Shown here piece after piece: positions 11,683 to 22,800 of a stretch of DNA of 64,000 nucleotides. A program made the translations under genes and the position numbers. Under the pieces are notes generated by a model that worked only from the letters and a program-made list of their open reading frames with translations, did no database searches and was not told where the DNA came from. Origin of the DNA: Liquidambar formosana (taxonomy: Eukaryota; Streptophyta; Magnoliopsida; Saxifragales; Altingiaceae); assembly GCA_039720395.1 (NCBI GenBank), contig CM077831.1, positions 31,783,695 through 31,847,694 on the forward strand, read 5' to 3'. Position 1 is the first letter of the stretch; every line of letters begins with the position of its first letter.

Positions 11683-11814
11683 TGATCATATGCGGGATAT
11701 CTTGAACTATCCCGTTCGATTACAGTCGTTCGTAGATGACACGTACTTATTTACGTGGGTGCACATGTCGTTCACGGACGACTGTGATCAAACGGAATAT
11801 CCCGCATATGAACA
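11683..11814. repeat. GC-rich foldback element (132 bp)
   Basis: The left arm CATATGCGGGATA, a 10-bp insert, then TCCCGTTCGATTACAGTCGT pairs with the right arm, whose reverse complement is CATATGCGGGATA then TTCCGTTTGATCACAGTCGT. The arms extend outwards by TTGATCATATG/TTGTTCATATG and inwards to GACACGTAC/GACATGTGC. The block is clearly more GC-rich than its surroundings. It is most likely a decayed foldback MITE; a structured transcript is possible. Confidence 0.6.
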
Positions 11815-12977
11815 AAGCTATATATATATATATGTTTTTTTAAAAATCAAATTAAAGTTTTTTTTTTTCTTTTCCCCTCCACATGTATAGTACGTGCACA
11901 TGTATTTCTGTGGTTGTTACGATTTGAAGTCATGGTTGAATTAAGTTTGTCTCATCCAAGGCAATGATTTTCATGTGACAAAACATAGGCTTAAAGAATT
12001 ATACAGAGGCTCACATCCTAGTCCTACTAGGGAGTGGCTAGGGACACAGGGAAACGGTATTCGGTTGCTTACAGATAAAATGCTACAATCAATTAAATAC
12101 ACCAAGTGCATTTTTATTTTTATTTTTTACACTAAAAGTGAGTTAAATACGCTACCATCATGGATGGAACTTTCATAATTAGTATTATTTTCATGTCCTT
12201 TAATCAATTGATTTGCATGAGCCTTAAAGTAATTATACCACCATGTGTAAAAGATACTTTTTGCAATTAAATTTTCAAATCCTACAATCAATTGGCATAA
12301 AATGCAAGATTATTGGTGTCTTTGTATGCCTATCATGAGTTTTCCTTTTCAATCCGTAAATTTTTTGTGCGTCTTTTAATATACCGATAAATTAATATTA
12401 ATCTTTTGCGCGCCTATCCAAAAATCGTTTTGACTTATTGCAGCTATTTCTACCTGTGTAGGTATGAGACGTCTCACATGAACTATTAAAGAATTAGTCT
12501 AAACTAAAACCTCGGCATCGAAAATACCCCCTCTAGTTGTTAATCCAAAAATTGTGTGCCATATTGCCATGTGTGTTTGCCAAAAGACCTTTCAGGGTTG
12601 AAAGTTAGTTTGGTGGTATAGTTTACAAGTAAGCCTCATCAGATAGCTTAGGTTCATGCATTGAGGAGTGAGGACCACAAAAAAAAAAAAAAAAAAAAAA
12701 AAAATGTACTCCTATTCATTGTAATGAGTAAAAAGCCTAATCGCAAGCAAATTATTCACATTCCTACAGTAATGGGGTAGCAAATTTCAAACAATAACTG
12801 CTACAATAGTTGTCAAGATTGTCTTTCTTGAAAAAGCCTTTCTTTAATGAATTGAAGAAATGTTGGAATTAAATCAAATTAGACTTTATTTTCATCTGTA
12901 ATTTGAATGTCCTTCCATTTTATTTATTTATTTATGGTTTTTGGAGGTGTTTTGGGATTTCAAAGGGAAAAAGTTTA

Positions 12978-13187
12978 GATGTGAAAGTAACAGACCAAAC
13001 ACCTCCTAGTCACTTTATAATAGTAAACTACACATTTTATCTCTGGAAATATTATATGGAATCTAATAATTCTAACCCTAATAAGAACATAAATATGTTG
13101 AAAAACAAATTAATGGAAAATTGAAAATAAGATGTGAAAGTAACAGACCAAACACCTCCTAGCCACTTTATAATAGTAAATTCTTGA
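12978..13187 (+). repeat. Direct duplication, 57 bp, 153 bp apart
   Basis: The block GATGTGAAAGTAACAGACCA and onward to AATAGTAAA occurs at 12978-13034 and again at 13131-13187 with one or two mismatches. Near identity indicates a recent local duplication. Confidence 0.8.
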
Positions 13188-13738
13188 AGCCTAATCTCCC
13201 AAGTTACCCAACCAGTGTTATTTGGGCACAGGTAAAAGTTGTGGAACCAATTAATCAATCAATGATTTCACACCCCCAATAATATTGCTCTTACAATACC
13301 AATTGAACAATTTGATACCTAACACAGCCCCTATCAATAGGGCACAGCTACAATTTTTGAAGCCCATCAATAATCAATAATTTAAATTCCTATAAAATTC
13401 ATTGTTTGATAGGTTCAATAATTGGATACCTAGTTATAATAATCATTAACGGAAATTTGGGTGCAGGGTTTATCAAATAATTAAAAAAATAAAAAATAAA
13501 AAGAAAGAAATTCGGGTGCAGTCTTGGTGATAATTTTGGAGCCGACCAATAATCATGAGAGCTCTAGGTCCAATGTTCTCATACCTAGTATACAAATAAT
13601 AGAAAACAAATGATATCACTTAGCCTTAAAAAATAAAAATAAAAAACCAAATCATGTAATGTGAATGATTAAAAATACACTGTAGTTCTTAATTTTTGGA
13701 GGGTTTTGCTTAGTTCAATTTTGTGCATTTCTAACGTA

Positions 13739-13770
<32 letters not shown>

Positions 13771-13782
13771 GGATGATGATCA

Positions 13783-13945
13783 GGTAAGCACGTGCTGATA
13801 TAACTTATATCAATACCCGTATTGGGAGTTGTACCTTGTGCATTAGTAGGATATGAGATACATTGGACCTATGCAAGGGATACAACCTCCAATGCTTGGT
13901 GCTGATATAACTTATATCAACACATACCTTATATCAACACGTACT
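13783..13945. repeat. Short foldback repeat with TGATATAACTTATATCA ends
   Basis: The near-palindrome TGATATAACTTATATCA occurs at both ends (about 13796 and 13901). Inside, ATTGGGAGTTGTACCTTGTG (about 13823) is inverted as an imperfect copy whose reverse complement is ATTGGAGGTTGTATCCCTTG. A related single arm is at about 1624-1680, next to the hAT element. It looks like a small MITE or foldback family of unknown class. Confidence 0.45.
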
Positions 13946-13960
13946 GATGGGAATATAATC

Positions 13961-13994
<34 letters not shown>

Positions 13995-14001
<7 letters not shown>

Positions 14002-14095
14002 ATACATTGATCGGGGTTTGAACCCTTAACCTATCCTATTTTTACCCTTTTTTCCACTCTATCTCACGACTAGGCTAGCTCTAGTGGTTTAACAT
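13995..14095 (-). mobile_element. tRNA-derived SINE fragment (minus strand)
   Basis: On the minus strand TAGCCTAGTCGTGAG (box A-like) is followed about 45 bp later by GGGTTCAAACCCC, a perfect box B. Then come a short stretch and an AT-rich tail running into the (TA)n at 13969-13998. Spacing and order fit a pol III promoter, but there is no folded tRNA. Confidence 0.45.
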
Positions 14096-14208
14096 TTTCA
14101 TAGTCCTCTATCATGCTTCCACAGTTCCTTTTCTTCCCAAAATAGAGATATATGGGTGTCCCTGCACGAACAATAGTATATGCTGTCCCTCGTTAAGTTT
14201 TGAATTTA

Positions 14209-14247
<39 letters not shown>

Positions 14248-15080
14248 AGTGTAAAAAGGTGGCAAGTTCTTTAATCTTTGCACTTCTCGTACGCTTTTCT
14301 TCTTAATTAACTGATTAACTCTCTCCTTTCATTTATTCTCTTATTCTATTCGTTTTGTCACTACTATTAAAATAATGTAACACTATAAAATTTATCCGCG
14401 TGATCAGATTATTTCCATGATTCTCTCTCACCCCAACTCAAATTTAAGTAACCTTTCGAACTTCTTCCTCGTCCACCTTCAACTACTCCCTCATCATAGA
14501 ACCCCTATTCCATGATGTCATCTTGATTTTTTTTTTTTCCTTTCTTTAGAGACAGTAATCTTGCTTAACCTTTTCACCTCTCTCTAGCTAGCATTTTGAT
14601 TTACTAACCAGTAAAGCCTCATCAAACCAACAAATTGACTCTCCCTCCCTGCGTCAGGGTCTGTAGGGTCCATCATTATGTATTTTTCTTTATGCTAGGT
14701 GGGTCTATATATCACGAGTTTTATATATCTCCCATGTACGTGGGTGGGCCAAGGTGCATGCACCCCCACTTTTGGAGAAGCTCATAAGCTAGGGTACCAT
14801 ACGAAGTAATTATACGACCCTGGCAGTTTGAGACTTCAGCTTGTTCGCTGTCATTAAAAAAACAAAAAAAACAATAAAAAACCCTATTGTACACGAAAAC
14901 ACTTTGTTAAATTTTGATCCAAAACCCTTGTGCTGTCACACTCCTACTGTCCTTCAAAACCAACCTAACAGGAAATTGAAAAATCAAGCTGATCCCATCA
15001 CAAACATGCATCACCTACTTTCTCAAATGGAATGGAACGTCAATCTACAAGTCTAGTAAGGTGGCAAGCATACACACCCC

Positions 15081-15130
<50 letters not shown>
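15081..15130. repeat. Compound (TA)n(GA)n microsatellite
   Basis: About 24 bp of TA steps run directly into about 26 bp of GA steps. The same compound order recurs in the LRP1 intron, the LRP1 leader and the signal peptide peptidase leader. Confidence 0.9.
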
Positions 15131-15134
<4 letters not shown>

Positions 15135-15422
15135 GTTTCACTATTGTGAGTTGACCAAATATAATGATGCTACCAAACATAGTTAATTTAAATAAAACCA
15201 AAATGGAATCCCACTGTTTATGTAGAAAATTGGGAGTACGTTCCACAGGAATGCCACTGAAGATAAAAATAATCAATCACCACTTCTATTGTAATGATAT
15301 ATATATATATACATATATACACCCCATCATAATTTTGGTGGTGCTTGGAATTTAAACTTCAAAGAAACCAGTCACTTTTTTCCCTTCTTGTCCTTTGTTT
15401 TTTCACTCAGCAAGAATCATCT

Positions 15423-15446
15423 CCCCCCCCCCCCCCCCCCCCCCCC
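15423..15446 (+). repeat. Poly-C run, 24 bp
   Basis: Twenty-four consecutive C residues in AT-rich DNA. It is one of three such runs in the window; the length may be affected by sequencing error. Confidence 0.8.
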
Positions 15447-17808
15447 GGCAGAAAAATATATATAAAACAAAAGAAATGCTGCACTAAAACATGGAATCCA
15501 TGATTAAAGGATTAAAGGTTTCAGCTATCGAATAATTTTTCATAACATAGTCTTGAGAGGGGATGCAACTACTTTTTAGTAACACTTTTGTGAGGGCACA
15601 AATTGTACGGGTCATACGAATAGAATCATTGCATTCATTTTCCATAGTTTTTAAAGGAACAAATCCATCATTCATCGTTTAAATGGATCAAAATGTCCTT
15701 GATCGGGAGAAAAAATAAACTAAAAGTTCATGATTGTGAGTATTGTGACATGATCTTTCACATCCAACCAAAATAAACTAAAAGTTCAGATACTACTAGC
15801 TAGGTCCAAAGAGTCTAATGTTGAGCAAAACACAATAAAATGATTTTCATTTCTATAAATGTTTTCATTTCCATGTACAGCGCTAACAGATGGGTGCTAT
15901 ATCTATTCTTACATGCTGTTCTGAAGTGAAGTAAAATTTGCCCTAAATCAATGATCATTTGCTGTTGGTAAACGTTTTCACATTGCTCGTACAAAACCTC
16001 TATTTGCTATTACAAATGTTTTCGATCACAATGCACAAAAGATGCAGTAGTTACCATGATATTGCAATCACAGACCCAGTGTTTCAGCTCTTTTAGACCT
16101 AGCTTCCAACAAATTAACATGAAACCCGAGAGACCATCTTAAACCCTAACCACACAAGACTCATCCATCATTTCAAATTTGTCTCCAAAATTAGTAAAAA
16201 CCCCTTAGTGATATTACTATAAGTAGTGATTATAAGCTTTACATTTATGTAATGTTTCTTAATTTCAGGGAAAAAAGATGTGTAATAACGAACCTTCACT
16301 TTTTATAATAATCTCTGTGTCACATGGTTTTCTAGTCATCAGAATATAATGTTTGAAAATGGGATAAAATGCTCTCTGAAGTGTAGAACCTAACCTGCGA
16401 AAGAAACTTTCAATCATGCATGCAAAACATCAGCTTTTTCACCGTATTAGATGGAGATTATATTAGCAGTTCTCCCAGAATAGTTCCATGAAGAAGGCAT
16501 ATTCCACCAAAGAAGATATTTTCTGATGTTTATGCAAGTTACAAAATGTGTCATCAAATTGACATACAAGAAAATGAAGCAGATATTCTGTCAAAGAAGC
16601 ATACATTTTCTGATGTTTTGACCACAAACAACTGTACGAGAAAATAGAGAATGAATCTAAGATTACAAATTCCATCAAAAACAAAAACGCATCCATTGAA
16701 TAGGAGGCAATCTCAAAGATAAATAATTAACATTTTGCAATATTTTTATCAGTTTTTCTTTGCCGCCATGAGAATACATATGTACACACTAAGCAAATAG
16801 TCTTCCATGCAAACAAGACAACAGAATGTAATTGGATGCCTCAACTCTCACAATTCATCAGTTTCTTACAACCAGCATTTACATTGTATTAACAATCTTA
16901 TAACTAAGAAGCCTAGTGTCATCAAACATAAATGTAATCAATACACAAATATCATAAAAGTAAAAAATAAGATTAATCACACAAAGATGAACATGTAAAA
17001 GGGAAGAAAATAATAGAGGTTTTGCATGGGATTGAATTGATATTAGGAAACCCTGATAAAATCATAACAATTAAGTACACGCATAAAATAAGATAAAGAA
17101 GTGATACTAAGAATTATTGCACGTTGATCATTATTAGAGTGTAAAACTGCTGCAGAGGTTCACTGCATTACAAAACAAAATAGCAACAAAAAATAATAAT
17201 TGTTGTAAAAACAACCCAGTGATCAAAGCAGCAGAACAGAAATTCATAACTATAAATAAAGGGACAAACCGAGGGGAATAAAATAAAATAAAAAATCTAT
17301 ACAGCTCTTACACTCTCCAGGAACTGAGAAGCCTCACCTGTTAAGGAACATTATGGCATACACAAAAACTAAGCGAGAGAGGAGAACTCTCCTTTTGATC
17401 TTCTAAAAAATTTCATAAACCAAACAATTCTAATTGACCAATGACTAGCTAGGTAGTGATTCATTCACTAAAGACAATGAAAAATTAATGTGTGGAGATC
17501 ATCCAAAATGATCTGATCACAATTAGCTTTTAAGAATTAGTTAATCAGTGCGTACTCCAACAAAAGTACATGCTCCAACCATCCATGGGTTCATACAAAC
17601 ACCACCAATCAGCATCAATGCACACAGGTGAAACTGCACCTGCACCTACTAAAAACTATTTCTTAACTTTGTTTCTACCTTGAGAATGGGTGCATATGTC
17701 AAAGAAAAGAAAGAAAAGAAGTTACAATGTGAGGTTCCTACCTCACATGTGCCAAAAAAAAAAGAAAAAAAAGTTGCATACTCCATTTATAACATTAAAA
17801 TAGGAGCA

Positions 17809-17832
17809 CCCCCCCCCCCCCCCCCCCCCCCC
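17809..17832 (+). repeat. Poly-C run, 24 bp
   Basis: Twenty-four C residues after TAGGAGCA, in otherwise A-rich DNA. Confidence 0.8.
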
Positions 17833-20575
17833 TTCCTACAAAAAAAATAAAAATAAAAACAAAGGCTCTGATAAGTAGAGGTTGATGTCCCCTATCTCTA
17901 TGGGAAATTTTTGTGACACAATTTGATGCAGTGAATCTTCTCTACAATCATGCACTGGGTCTACCCAAAAACTCAGGCCATTGTATTCTATGCCAAAGCA
18001 TGCTATTTCATCATTCGTCAGTCCTATTTCGACATGAGTTGGTGATGATCAGCTTCTGCAGTTCTTGAATCTTATGTTTAATTTAATTAGTTTGGACTAG
18101 TTTTTCTTTGTCATTGCAAATACTCAAAGTGTGAGAAGGGAACAAAACAAGACAGATGATTCCCACAAGTGTCCAAAAATGAAAAGGAGAGATAGTTGCA
18201 ACTCTTTTAGATGTTTTTTAGATAAGAAAATCTTTTAGATGTTTATCAGTATACAATGATTAACATCAACGAAAATGGATAAATAAGGTCGGCTAGATAA
18301 TATGGGTAATTGAAGTAAGAACAACAATTTTGTGACACCAAGGACTTTCAGGACAACACTTTTCCCTCCCTTATATAACGAGATCAAATATATGTAAATA
18401 CATGAACACATCATCTACCAAGTGAAGAATCAACACCTGCAATCTAAGTCAACAATTTCATGTGTACACATTATTACAGTGGCTGAATTCACCATAAAAC
18501 TCATCATGGCGTTAAGTGGGTACGAGTGAATATACATGCATACAAAATTTCTAGTAGATTTCATCATGGAAAGATACACTGGGAAGTAATACATGTCAAT
18601 TAATAATAACATAACAAATAAAAAATTATTTTTTTGAATAATAATAATAATAGTAAAGATTTCTGCATTTCGTAGTTTTAAAGCAAGCCACAACACGGGA
18701 GTAATAACCTCACAAATGCATGATGAGAAAAGAATATAAGAGAGGATTTATCAGTGGTGGATTATCTGATAGGCAAAAATCCTTTTATACATATATCTTC
18801 CTGTTTTGATGAAGAATATACATATATCTTCCTTAGCACTTGAAACATTTGTTGCTCATTTATTACACATGCAGGTACCCAACATGGATATTACTAGTAC
18901 TACACACGACCTCCAAAGAAATTAAGATGCAAAATAAGAATGAAACAGACATGGCCCTGATAGACATGATGTGCATGTTCAACTCAGCAAGCAAGGCACA
19001 ATAGGACTGCCCTTGCCACATTGGTTAGAAATAAACAACATCACTGCAAAGATATGATTAGTTTGCACTTATAAGCTTATTAAACTGATGGCATAGTATG
19101 CAGCATATCTAGAACTAACATGATATAAGCAATATAAAAACAAGGAACCATAAAACAATGAACATAATAAGATCTATCTATTTTAAAATACGCAGACATC
19201 CATAGGGGGACAGCAAGGAAGTGGGGGAAAAGCCAAGCAAGCAGATAACAGACATTACTATATTTAATCGACATTAGTCAAAATTTGTATGCAAGAATGC
19301 AGCCAAAAGGATAAATCACATGTTTCTGCAGCATCTCAAGGAATAAAGTATCATTACAAGCCAAACCAGCATCCCAGACAGCAATTAGGTAAGCGCAAAT
19401 TTATGCACGGACCAGATTAAGAACAAAGAAAATAGCGAGAAAAATTTAACTAATCACATGCACAGATGTTTCATACATTGCATAGATCTCAAACTCAACA
19501 CAAAAGGGGTTACACTAGCCAGGTGGAATCATAAAATTAAAATAAAATAAAAAATAAAAAAAGGTGGTGCATGTACGGAAAAAGTGAATCATATATCAGA
19601 AATGTGCGACAAGGGGTGGAAAAATTTGACATGAATGTTTGCAAACAAGCAATAAAAACCTGCAACAAGTATAAGGTAAGACGATATAATACAAACACAT
19701 TAATATTGAAATTTGGGTGGGAAACATTTCTCATGCAAAGGTAACAGCAAAAGGGTATTAAATCATGTGTTCTCATGAATGAATGCAATAGCAAGGTTGT
19801 CCAAATTTCCAAAATGTTATAAGCAGTAAAGTCGACTGAAAAGGACATTCATGTAATGCTCTTTCTTGTTTGGCAACAAATGATGGTGACATAACAACTA
19901 CTACCCATGCTAAAGTCTAAAGCAGCACAATAATGATGAATTCCACATTAACTTCCAGGCTGCTGATGAACCGAACTAACCAAATGGGAAACTAGAACTG
20001 TGAAGATCCAATCAGTATGGTGCAAATTCAAGACAAAATACTTCATACAATGTGAAGTTTCTACTACAATTAATCACTAATTTGTTAATATATGAGTGAA
20101 ACAGTGTTTACATGCAAGACAAAATTGGAATACGGTAAAGGTAAGGTCCATACCACAATGTCTCTTGATGATGAATAATAGTTCCACTGTAGATGTCACT
20201 TTTAAAACTCTAATGAACAAAAAGATTAAAATAAGAAAAAGGCAGCAACTTCAAAATAGCAAAAAGTCTGATAATGTCAAAATTTTCTAGAAATGATACA
20301 TCTATTTGAACAGGATGTCAATTTCTTGGGGTTAAAAACAGTAATTTATTTAATTATACTGATGGGTTAAGGCAAATCATGATCCTCTCTATGTAATGAG
20401 AAAAGGCAAATAAAATGTGGAACAAGAAAAAACCCAAGATCCAAGAAGCTGAAAAACAAGAGAAAGACATATGCTAATAAGATACAAAGTCTACAATAAC
20501 AATCTTAACAAAACCCTATTCAATAATTAGCAAGATAAAAAAGGTGCGAATTAGATTACAATGTCATTCCTTTCA

Positions 20576-20640
20576 ATAACTTGAACCTCCAAGTTATTAG
20601 GATTTCAATTTATTGGATTACCATAACTTGAACCTCCAAG
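20576..20640 (-). repeat. 18-bp direct repeat across the LRP1 stop codon
   Basis: ATAACTTGAACCTCCAAG occurs at 20623-20640, inside the final LRP1 codons (LGGSSYG), and again at 20576-20593, 12 bp past the stop, 47 bp apart. The terminal codons appear to have been duplicated locally, with the second copy now untranslated. Confidence 0.75.
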
Positions 20641-21062
20641 CAATCCCCCGCCCGAGGCAGCGTAAACGTCTGACGGGTCGAGAATCGGAGACGAAGATGA
20701 ACCCCCATTCCTTCCCCCACCACCACCACTACTACCACCTAAATGCAGCTCTGAGATATTAGGAAACCCATCTCTCGGTTCAGCCCCTTGATCATATAAA
20801 AATCCTTTGAAGACATGGCCACCGATTTTCACAACAGCCTGATATGCATATTCATCTTCGCCGTCTTCCACCGCCGTGACACGAACACACTTGAATACAG
20901 CAGGTGCACGTACTTGCCCCGGCAACGTCTCTTTAAAACTTGCATCTGTACATAAAATTCAACAAACCCATTCAATCCCACCCTTCAACAACCCCATATG
21001 TTTCTTTTAGCATTGAAACTTTAAGCTCATATATGTCTATGCATTCACATTCATACCCATAA

Positions 21063-21093
<31 letters not shown>

Positions 21094-21867
21094 AGAGAGA
21101 GAGAGAGAGAGAGAGAAATTGAAACCTTGGTGACTAGAACTAGTATCAAAGCTTCTAGGGGGAGTGGTGTTAGAAGTAGAAGTATGAGAATTAGTTGTAG
21201 TTTGTGAAGTGATGAGTCTAGGTTTCTTAGCACCAGAGGTAGACCCAGAAGACCCAGCACCACCCGGAACCGCGGCAGCGGCCATCAGCTGGCGTTCTCG
21301 CCGCCGAGATGCGGGTACCCACGTGCTCTTCACGTGTGTAGCGCAATCGAAACCTCGGCTCTTGCAACAAGTCCTGCACCGGCGATGGCTGCAATCTTTC
21401 TTCGCCTGGTTTCCGCAGTCTTGGCACGTGGTCGCGGACGTCGACGGACCCGACCCACCAATCCCACCGCCTTGAAGCAAATTGGCTGAATTAGAGTGTT
21501 CAACAATTGAAGGTTTCTTCATGTAATTCACCTGCTGAGATTGCTGGTGGTGTTGCCATAGCTGAATTCCACTACCCCTACTACGATTACCAAACATATC
21601 GGTTTCTTCAACAACTCCCATATTCGCCGGTGCGAGACACGGAGCGGCGGTGAGTAACGGAATTACGCCCACGCCCACGCCGACATTGAGGGCCGTCGCC
21701 GCATTCGAGCCGTTGATTCCGTGAGGATCCGAAATGAGGTTGGGATCGTGCTGGTTTCCGTGATGAAACGAAGACGCTGGAGCGACGACGAAGACGTCGC
21801 GGAGACCCACCATCCCCATCTCGGGGGCAAGGCCGTAATTGATCTGTCGCGTCGAAGAGGGCCACAT
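20605..21867 (-). CDS. LRP1: LRP1-type SHI/STY family transcription factor
   Basis: Coding exons are 21126-21867 and 20605-20945. The donor splits a codon completed by the second exon to give [11 protein letters not shown]; the product is 360 aa from the ATG at 21865-21867. The family zinc finger is complete at residues 148-178 (C-x2-C-x7-C-x-H-x2-C-x2-C-x7-C-x2-H, starting [12 protein letters not shown]), followed by a basic [12 protein letters not shown]. Exon 2 carries the LRP1/IGGH domain ([20 protein letters not shown], with IGGH at 288-291, then [10 protein letters not shown]). [10 protein letters not shown] at 17-26 matches the Arabidopsis LRP1 start, so initiation at 21817-21819 (344 aa) is an alternative. 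The family acts in the nucleus in auxin and lateral-organ development (known for the family). The open frame runs about 69 codons further upstream without an ATG. The last codons before the stop are partly duplicated in the 3' flank. Confidence 0.93.
21067..21117. repeat. (AT)n(AG)n microsatellite in the LRP1 intron
   Basis: A TA run followed directly by a GA run begins a few bases inside the LRP1 intron (20946-21125). Read in the sense direction it is (CT)n then (AT)n just after the GTTTC donor, so it takes up about a quarter of the 180-bp intron. Confidence 0.9.
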
Positions 21868-22672
21868 TCCGCCGCCACCTCCTCCACCGGCGGGTCCAGT
21901 GGTGGGTCCATGGTGGCCACCGGTGGCGGTGGTGGGTCCCGCATTGAAACCGAGGGAGAGTTCATCGGTGGCGCGGCCCGCGGTAGAAGACGAAGCCACC
22001 CAATCAGCAAAAGCACCAGAATCTGAAGGTAGCCTCCTGGTAGAAGCCACAACTGCTGAATCTGCTAGTAATACCAAATCTGATATATATATATATAGAT
22101 ATATATATACACAGAGGAAAATTCTTGAAAAGCTTAAAATCTTGAAGGAATTCTATGTATGTATATGTATGTGGGTGTTATTGTAAAGTGGGGTCTCTGA
22201 AATTCTCTCAGAGAGATAGATATTCAGAGAGAGAGAGAAGAGGAGAGGATCTTGTATGGTTGGTGACTTTCTCTCTCTTAAAACTATACAGACTGCAGTG
22301 CTGCTGAGAGTGCTGCTACTGCTTCTGCTGCTGCGGCTGCTGCTGCTGTTGCTACTACTACTGTCCACTTTGGCTTTTTTGGGCTGATAAGAAGAAAAAA
22401 GTTCGTTTTTGAGAGCGAGATGACTGAGTGAGTTTCCAGCGCCAGAGAGTGAGAGAAAATGTCATGGATAGCAGTGAGAAAGAGAATCGATAGAAAAAAA
22501 AAATGCAATAACTACCCTATCCTTTCTTCCTTCTGTATTTCCTCTCTCTGCTGTTGTTATTGTTGCCCACCTTTCTCTTTCTCTCTCATCATCATCTTCT
22601 TCTTCTGCTTCTCCTTCTTCTCTGAGCCTTTTTCTCTCTCTTGCTTCCCCCTCCTGTCTCTCTCTCTCTCTG

Positions 22673-22703
<31 letters not shown>

Positions 22704-22800
22704 CTCAATAAATGGTCTCCTAGAAAGCGAAACTGAGGTGGGTTCCTCTCTACCGCTCACACTCTCTCTCTCTCTCTCCAATAATCACACAAAACTATAG
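21868..22800 (-). promoter_or_regulatory. LRP1 leader and promoter region, CT- and CAG-rich
   Basis: The sense strand is pyrimidine-rich with several CT tracts (22201-22280, 22530-22700) ending in a (CT)n(TA)n compound run at about 22656-22702. There is also a block of AGC/CAG triplets at 22303-22352. Between 21868 and the stop at 22153-22155 the LRP1 frame is open with no ATG; it reads for example [12 protein letters not shown], with the GC-rich codon use of the gene body. I cannot place the transcription start. A spliced 5' exon supplying an upstream ATG is possible. Confidence 0.45.

Larger units (their letters stand above)
10069..13780. other. Intergenic, no gene seen
   Basis: AT-rich spacer with a G-rich simple stretch (10310-10335, GGGGTGTGGGGTGTGGGGTG), a SINE-like fragment, a GC-rich foldback and a 57-bp direct duplication (listed separately), plus a 25-A run near 12680. 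Open frames here are short and lack coding character. Confidence 0.6.
14100..20570. other. Long gene-poor stretch, A-rich on the plus strand
   Basis: I see no complete gene. From about 15.5 kb to LRP1 the plus strand is visibly A-rich and T-poor, so the minus strand has the U-rich look of plant introns. One tiny minus-strand exon-like piece (17297-17337, acceptor TTAACAG, reading GEASQFLESVRAV then stop) stands out but has no confirmed partners. The stretch also holds (GA)n at 14212-14244, (TA)n(GA)n at 15081-15130 and two poly-C runs. Confidence 0.5.

Noticed and set aside
13995..14095. Possible tRNA gene because of the perfect box B GGGTTCAAACCCC
   Set aside because: No acceptor, anticodon or D stems can be formed; a tRNA-derived SINE fits better.
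21608..22052. Open frames of 85-129 codons on both strands over LRP1 exon 1
   Set aside because: Shadows of the GC-rich LRP1 coding sequence; none has a recognisable domain.
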